Assembly: GCF_008386585.1 (NCBI RefSeq)
Contig: NZ_VUOB01000074.1
Location: forward strand, 1-64,000
Source of the DNA: Solihabitans fulvus
GTDB lineage: Bacteria > Actinomycetota > Actinomycetes > Mycobacteriales > Pseudonocardiaceae
Direction of reading: 5' to 3'
Length of the DNA stretch: 64,000 bases
Below are positions 61,501 to 64,000 of the stretch, piece by piece. Below the pieces are notes generated by a model, which saw only the letters and a program-made list of their open reading frames with translations, was not told the origin of the DNA and made no database searches. The position numbers and the translations under genes are program-made. Every line of letters begins with the position of its first letter. Position 1 is the stretch's first letter.

Positions 61501-62502
61501 GGACAGCGAGGTGGTGAGGCTGTAGGTCTTCCCGACGTCGGAGGTCGCCAGCCGTGGCAACGGTTTCGTGATGCCGTCGGTGTGCGCCGAGGTGATGTCC
61601 GCGCCGGGGGCGACCGCGTTCGGGCTCGGCGTGACCTGGCCGGTGTTGAGGACGTCGGTGTTGTTCGGGTCGACCCTGGCGCCCATTCGCAGGTCGCTGA
61701 CGATGTGACTGGCGGCGGTGCCCGCGTCGTAGCTGGCCGGGGCGTCGCCGAAGTTCTCGTCGGCCGTGACGCCGAGCAGGTACTCGTCGCCGGTGATCTG
61801 CGCGCCGCCGTCGCCGGTCTGGTTGACGGCGAAGGTCAGTGACGAGACGGTGCCGTTGACGGGGACGCTGCCGCATCCTGCTGTGGAGCCGCCCGGCGTG
61901 GAGCTGTTGCAGACGGTGTTGCTTCGCTTGTTGATGACCTGGATGGTGTTGCCGCCGGACACCTGGAGGTTGGTCGCCCCCGAGGCGACCGCGGACAGCG
62001 AGGCTCCGGTCGGCGCCGAGGAGGTGAGCCGGTGCTGGACCTGGCTGTTCCCGGCGCCGAGTTTGGCGCCGATGCCCGTCAGGTGGAGCACGGGATTGCG
62101 TACGGGGCGGTTGAACGACACGGTCAGCGTGGCGAAGTCCCCGCACTGGCTCGAGTTGAAACACCCCGATCCCTGCGGATCGGTGTTCAACACGATGAAC
62201 GGGGTGCTCGTGGGGAGCGCCGGGGTGTACATCCCCGCCACGACGCCCTTGCTGCCCGCCGTGTTGTTCGAGAGCCGGACGATCGAGAGGGAGTTCGCTA
62301 CCGCGACGGTCACCTGGAGCCCGGAGGGCAGGGTCGAGGACGCCGATGTGTTCGTGCCGGTGTTGCCGAACCAGGACCCTGCCGGGTGGGTCTGGTACGC
62401 CTCGGCGGGCGGGGCCACGCTGGACACCAGCGCGAAGCTGGACAGCCCGAGCAGGACCGCGACCACGGCAGCGACGAACCTACGCACCGGCCTGACACGC
62501 AT
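52579..62502 (-). CDS. Giant DUF11-repeat surface protein (3,307 aa)
   Basis: Signal peptide at the N-terminus (FVAAVVAVLLGLSSFALVSS, ending PAEA). Residues about 35-265 form an adhesin-like beta region with paired cysteines (GCFNSSQCG), then a GEVED domain (about 268-415: GWIDFNRNGVFDNPGERACADF, ADSGEVEDYRLPI). From about 420 to 3,250 there are 22 tandem DUF11 repeats of about 128 residues, each with an xPGDxVTYTVTV strand, DDLTxVxDDA and a cysteine pair in NCPPGSTDPKC-type text. The end has VVAFTGAVVYPVLLGGLALLMAGGLF and RRRGSRR: a degenerate sorting-like motif, one helix and a basic tail. Likely a cell-wall or surface adhesin or scaffold. ATG at 62502 follows GAGGAG. Confidence 0.93.
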   Translation of the reverse strand: MRVRPVRRFVAAVVAVLLGLSSFALVSSVAPPAEAYQTHPAGSWFGNTGTNTSASSTLPSGLQVTVAVANSLSIVRLSNNTAGSKGVVAGMYTPALPTSTPFIVLNTDPQGSGCFNSSQCGDFATLTVSFNRPVRNPVLHLTGIGAKLGAGNSQVQHRLTSSAPTGASLSAVASGATNLQVSGGNTIQVINKRSNTVCNSSTPGGSTAGCGSVPVNGTVSSLTFAVNQTGDGGAQITGDEYLLGVTADENFGDAPASYDAGTAASHIVSDLRMGARVDPNNTDVLNTGQVTPSPNAVAPGADITSAHTDGITKPLPRLATSDVGKTYSLTTSLSGASQAGRVCGWIDFNRNGVFDNPGERACADFAAGATSVTLSWTVPNTIVAGYTYARLRAGYDTTQVQSPTGLADSGEVEDYRLPIESVLFEKKADKSTANPGDKVTYTVTVNNNGPVDVSGVQFQDDLTKVLDDATWNNDAVARPAGGTITAAMPNLTWAGTVKAGQTITVTYSVTVKNPNTGDNQLVNGIRTNTGNCQTGSTDPKCTTTVNTPGMELNKTADKSSANPGDTVKYTVTVRNTGKTPLTNANFTDDLTNVIDDATVNTGSVTSSVGSATYTAPKLSWTGTLAVGATATVTYTVTVKNPVTGDFKLVNAVTSTTPGNNCPSGSTDPKCTTSTPISGLRIAKVPSKSSANPGDTVTYTVTVTNTGQTVQTNATFTDDLSKVVDDATFNNDQAINPSTAGVVSYTAPKLTWTGNLAVGASVTVTYSVTVHNPVTGDHKLTNTITSTTPGNNCVAGSTDPLCSTTTPISGIEITKVPSKTSANPGDTVTYTVTVRNTGQTTVTNATFTDDLSKVIDDATFNAGSITASPGTATYSAPKLTWTGTLAVGATATVTYSVTVNNPDTGDHKLDNVVTSTTPGSNCPTGSTDPKCTTSTPVSGLTIAKTSGKASANPGDTVTYTVTVTNTGQTVQTNATFTDDLSKVVDDATFNAGSITASAGAATYSAPKLTWTGTLAVGEAATITYTVTVNNPDTGDHKLDNVVTSTTPGNNCPTGSTDPKCTTSTPVSGMQITKVPNKSSANPGDTVQYTVTVKNTGQTPLSGATFTDDLSKVVDDATVNAGSITADKGAATYAAPKLTWTGDIPVGATATVTYTVTVNNPDTGDHKLDNVVTSTTPGNNCPTGSTDPKCATSTPVSGLRIVKSVDRTQVVPGDTLTYTVTVTNTGQTVQNGATFTDDLTQVIDDATFNTGSITASPGTATYAAPKLTWTGDLAVGAKATITYTVTVKNPDPGDKKLNNVVTSTTPGNNCPPGSTDPSCSTTTPGKEMTVKKTSDKATANPGDTVTYTVTVTNTGQVPLTGAQAASFTDNLSNVIDDATFTTGSITASVGTATYTAPNLAWTGDLAIGATATVTYSVRVNNPITGDHQLSNVVSTPVPGNCEPGSTNPDCSTKTPLPGMEIEKKADKASANPGDTVTYTVTVRNTGKTVLTGATFTDDLTNVIDDATFNAGSITASPGAATYSAPKLTWTGDLPLGATATITYTVTVNNPAAGDHKLANVVTSTTPGNNCPTGSTDPKCGTSTPVSGIEIRKAADKTDAKPGDKVTYTVTVHNTGQTVLTGATFTDDLTQVVDDATFNNDQSATIGTPTYAAPKLTWTGNLPVGATSTVTYSVTVNNPVKGDFKLTNVVTTTTPGGNCPVGSKDPKCGTTTPIAGLEITKVADKANAKPGDKVTYTVTVKNTGQTVQTGATFTDDLTKVIDDATFNSDESATIGTATYAAPKLTWLGDLPIGSTATVKYSVTVNNPVKGDFKLTNVVTSTTPGGNCPPGSTDPKCGTTTPIAGLEITKVTDKKDAKPGDKVTYTVTVKNTGQTVQTGATFTDDLTQVVDDATFNNDQSATIGTPTYTAPKLTWVGDLPIGSTATITYSVTVNNPVKGDFKLTNVVTSDTPGGNCPPGSTDPKCGTTTPIAGLEITKVADKKDAKPGDKVTYTVTVKNTGQTVQTGATFTDDLSKVIDDATFNNDQSATIGTPTYAAPKLTWLGDLPIGATSTVTYSVTVNNPVKGDFKLMNVVTSDTPGGNCPPGSTDPKCGTTTPIAGLEIHKVADKANAKPGDKVTYTVTVKNTGQTVQTGATFTDDLTQVVDDATFNNDQSATIGTPTYTAPKLTWVGDLPIGSTSTVTYSVTVNNPVKGDFKLTNVVTSDTPGGNCPPGSTDPKCGTTTPIAGLEIIKVADKTHAKPGDKVTYTVTVKNTGQTVQTGATFTDDLTKVIDDATFNNDQSATIGTPTYAAPKLTWVGDLPIGATSTVTYSVTVNNPVKGDFKLTNVVASDTPGGNCPPGSTDPKCGTTTPIAGLEITKVADKKDAKPGDKVTYTVTVKNTGQTVQTGATFTDDLTKVIDDATFDNDQSATIGTPTYTAPKLTWVGDLPIGATATVTYSVTVNNPIKGDFTLLNAVTSDTPGGNCPPGSTDPKCGTTTPIAGLEITKIADKKDAKPGDKVTYTVTVKNTGQTVQTGATFTDDLTKVVDDATFNNDQSATIGTPTYAAPKLTWVGNLPIGATATVTYSVTVNNPVKGDFKLTNVVTSDTPGGNCPPGSTDPKCGTTTPIAGLEIDKVVDKQDAKPGDKVTYTVTVKNTGQTVQTGATFTDDLTKVIDDATFDNDQSATIGTPTYAAPKLTWVGDLPIGAMATVTYSVTVSNPVKGDFKLTNVVTSDTPGNNCPPGSTDPKCGKTTPIAGLEITKTAGRDGAKPTDPLKPGDTVKYTVTVKNTGQTVQTGATFTDDLTKVLDDAKFNNDQAATIGAKPTYTAPYLTWTGDLPIGATATITYSVKVNNPITGDHKLINAITSDTPGGNCPPGSTDPKCSTVTPLPGMTIQKKADTTQAKPGDKVTYTITVTNSGQTELTGATFTDDMTQVIDDAKYNADAKATTGATTYTAPKLTWTGDLAIGATATVTYTVTVNDPPTGDKKLGNVVTSTTPGNNCPVPMPTRLDSAADRLDPRCSTTVLVPRLDIVKKADKADTKPGDKVTYTVTATNSGQTVLTAATFTDDLTGVLPNAAYNADAKATIGSTTYTAPKLTWTGDLAIGASVTVTYSVTVKENPAGTFQLRNAVGSTTPGASCPPGSTDPKCTTTTPIAGVAIEKTSDSKQAGPGDLVTYKVTVRNTGQTVVKDATFTDDLTGVLDNAAYNADAKATIGSTTYTAPKLTWTGDLPVGATATVTYSVKVNDSVGGDRALRNAVLSTTPGNNCPPGSADPRCATTTPLQPSPEPVVAFTGAVVYPVLLGGLALLMAGGLFVLGARRRGSRR
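52720..61245. repeat. 22 tandem DUF11 repeats, about 384 bp each
   Basis: Units follow each other with a period of about 384 bp (378-390). Units 11-18, about 54.3-57.4 kb, are nearly identical in DNA, sharing blocks such as GGTCTGACCGGTGTTCTTCA, while units 1-9 (58-61.2 kb) and 20-22 (52.7-54 kb) are more diverged. This is the pattern of recent internal expansion or gene conversion in the middle of the array. Confidence 0.95.
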
Positions 62503-62659
62503 GGGGCTCCTCGATCCAGCTCACCCGCACCGCGGAGGCCGATGACCTCCAGAAACGCCCCGCACGTTAGGTGAATGAGTGGATCACGGCCATCCGAGCC
62601 AGGACCGGGGTAACCCGAAGGAGTGAGAAAGAAAGGCGAAACCCCCCGAAAGAATGAAA

Positions 62660-62687
62660 GCCGCCCCGGCGCTCGTTCCGGGACGGC
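62660..62687 (-). terminator. Rho-independent-like terminator of P450 gene
   Basis: On the minus strand GCCGTCCCGG and CCGGGGCGGC form a 10-bp stem (one wobble pair) with an 8-base loop, followed by a T-rich run. It lies 16 bases beyond the P450 stop codon. Confidence 0.65.
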
Positions 62688-62702
62688 CGTGGTCGCGATC
62701 GA

Positions 62703-64000
62703 TCAGGACGCGCTCTTCCTCGTATAGCTCACCCTGCACGGGCTCTGCGGCCATTTGGTGTGCGCGCCGGGAATCGGTTGCGGATCTGTGTCCACGAGCG
62801 TGAAATCGAAGTCGCGCAACAGGTAAGCCAGCGCGAGAGTCATTTCCAGGTAGGCGAAGTGTACGCCGAGGCAGCGGTGCACGCCGCCGCCGAACCCGAC
62901 GAGCGAGCCCTTGCTCTTCGGGTTGTCGCCGAACCGGTCGGGGCGGAACTCGTCGGGATTGTCGAACAGGTCGGGCAGCCGGTGCGACACCGACGGCGAG
63001 ATCATCAGCATGGTGCCCTTGGGGATCTCGAAGCCGCCGTAGGAGAAGGTCTCCGCCGCCGTGCGCGCCATGGTGAACGCGACGGGATGCAGCCGCTCGG
63101 TCTCGTGCAGCGCGTGGTCGAGGTGCTGGAGCCGGCTGATCTGTTGCAGGCTAGGGGTTTCCGTGCCGGCGAGGACCGTGCTGGCCTCCTCGACGACCTT
63201 CGCGAGCTCGTCGGGATGCTGCAACAGGTCGATGATCGCCCAACTGATGTGGCCGGTGGTCGTCTCGTGCCCCGCCCAGCTGAACAACAGGATCAGGTTG
63301 ATCAGCACGAGGTCGGGGACCTCGTCGCCGTCGTCGTAGCGGGCCTCGATGAGGGTCTGGAGGAAGTCGCCAGGCTCGACGGGCTGCCGGCGGCGCTGCG
63401 CGATCAGCTCCCCCATCAGCCGGTGCAGATCCCGCTTGGCGAACCGGCTGCGCACCAGGTGCGGCAGCGGCAACCACTGGGGCATCACGGGATCCATGCC
63501 GGCGGAGAACCGGCGGAACTTCTCGAAGAAGCCGTTCTCCAGCTGGGCAGCGAACTCCGGGCCGAGGAAGGCGCGCGCGGCGATCCGCATGACCAGCGGG
63601 CCGAGGGTGTGCACCAGGTCGAACTCGCCCCTGTCGCCCATCCAGCGGTCCAGGTCCCTGATCTCCTCCAGCATGGTGTCGACGTAGTTGGCCAGCTGCC
63701 TGCCCTGGAATCTCGGCAGCACCAGCGTGCGCTGGCGCTTGTACTCGTCGTTTCCGGCGAAGAAGTAGAAATTGGGGTCGAACATCTTGACGAAGAACGG
63801 ATACGCGGTCTTGATCGACAGTCGCTTGTCCGTCTCCGAGAAGAAGAACCTGTTGTGCTCTGGGCCGATCATCATGACGGCCCGCTGCCCGGGGATGCGG
63901 ACCGTGAAGATCTCGCCGCACTCCCGGTAGCCGCGTTCGACGAGTTCGATCGGCTGCCGCAGGAATTCCGCTGCGTGACCGATCAGGGGTTGCGCCCCGG
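62703..64000 (-). CDS. Cytochrome P450, CYP51-like (5' end beyond window)
   Basis: At least 432 residues; open to the window edge with no stop, so the N-terminus is missing. I-helix AGHETTTG, ExxR in HETERLHP, and heme motif FGGGVHRCLG (Cys is the axial ligand). The start region LIGHAAEFLRQP, GPEHNRFFFSETDKRLSIKTAYPFF and FPRFQGRQL-type text match the CYP51-like group of actinomycetes. The substrate is likely a hydrophobic compound such as a sterol or terpenoid; no redox partner is in the window. A T-rich hairpin follows its 3' end. Confidence 0.93.
   Translation of the reverse strand, partial: GAQPLIGHAAEFLRQPIELVERGYRECGEIFTVRIPGQRAVMMIGPEHNRFFFSETDKRLSIKTAYPFFVKMFDPNFYFFAGNDEYKRQRTLVLPRFQGRQLANYVDTMLEEIRDLDRWMGDRGEFDLVHTLGPLVMRIAARAFLGPEFAAQLENGFFEKFRRFSAGMDPVMPQWLPLPHLVRSRFAKRDLHRLMGELIAQRRRQPVEPGDFLQTLIEARYDDGDEVPDLVLINLILLFSWAGHETTTGHISWAIIDLLQHPDELAKVVEEASTVLAGTETPSLQQISRLQHLDHALHETERLHPVAFTMARTAAETFSYGGFEIPKGTMLMISPSVSHRLPDLFDNPDEFRPDRFGDNPKSKGSLVGFGGGVHRCLGVHFAYLEMTLALAYLLRDFDFTLVDTDPQPIPGAHTKWPQSPCRVSYTRKSAS

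Noticed and set aside
56200-61842. Very long plus-strand reading frames opposite the DUF11 array
   Set aside because: They are repetitive His/Arg/Gly shadows of the 384-bp repeats with no domain, signal peptide or ribosome site.
1-64000. tRNA, rRNA, integrase or phage genes
   Set aside because: None was recognised by eye on either strand; a tRNAscan or Infernal run would be decisive.

Overview
The window comes from a high-GC actinomycete, most likely of the order Pseudonocardiales (an inference from gene content and style; no 16S or other marker was available). Supporting evidence is the WhiB protein, an RbpA paralogue, an ANTAR regulator, a SigB/F-type sigma factor with its anti-sigma factor, a DUF3558 lipoprotein, a Pls/PosA-type peptide synthetase, frequent GTG/TTG starts and many ATGA or GTGA stop-start overlaps. 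All assignments were made by reading the sequence; no database search was run.

Left end (0.9-5.4 kb): the most striking locus is a tight five-gene plus-strand operon opening with homologues of SznE (PRMT-like arginine N-methyltransferase) and SznF (heme-oxygenase-like diiron oxidase fused to a cupin), the two enzymes that build the N-nitrosourea of streptozotocin. Every metal ligand remembered for SznF is present at a constant offset of one residue. A small Rieske protein, an alpha/beta hydrolase and a LysE-type exporter complete the operon, and a long hairpin overlaps its end. This points to a probably undescribed N-nitrosourea or N-nitroso product.

5.4-10.4 kb holds a pirin, a WhiB regulator, an ANTAR/PAS regulator and an anti-sigma/sigma pair preceded by a sequence resembling the sigma factor's own promoter. 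10.4-18.9 kb is a phosphonate uptake and oxidation locus: a four-gene ABC transporter plus a metallophosphoesterase, a GntR/HutC regulator, and a PhnZ/TmpB-like HD oxygenase coupled to a PhnY*/TmpA-like dioxygenase. Similar ACATGT-type sites lie upstream of both arms.

19-29.6 kb carries a DUF6328 membrane protein, a large LuxR (LAL) regulator beside a tiny secreted peptide gene, a VOC protein, a HelD-type RNA polymerase helicase near a zinc-type RbpA paralogue, a LysR/SDR divergent pair and an enoyl-CoA hydratase. A DUF222-HNH gene (29.8-31.1 kb) is followed by about 0.9 kb of gene-poor sequence unlike its surroundings, ending in overlapping hairpins.

32-44.7 kb holds a YrdB protein, a Pls/PosA-like poly-amino-acid synthetase with an M1 peptidase just downstream, an alpha/beta hydrolase divergent from a PadR regulator whose 3' end has been tandemly duplicated, an ADHFE1-like iron dehydrogenase, a DUF3558 lipoprotein, an MscS channel and an LCP cell-wall ligase. 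44.7-52 kb holds a two-RCK membrane protein without a potassium filter, an SsuABC/TauABC-like transporter and a divergent CitA/CitB-like two-component system. The right end is dominated by a 3,307-residue surface protein with 22 DUF11 repeats, translationally coupled to a small DUF11 membrane protein, then a CYP51-like P450 that runs off the window.
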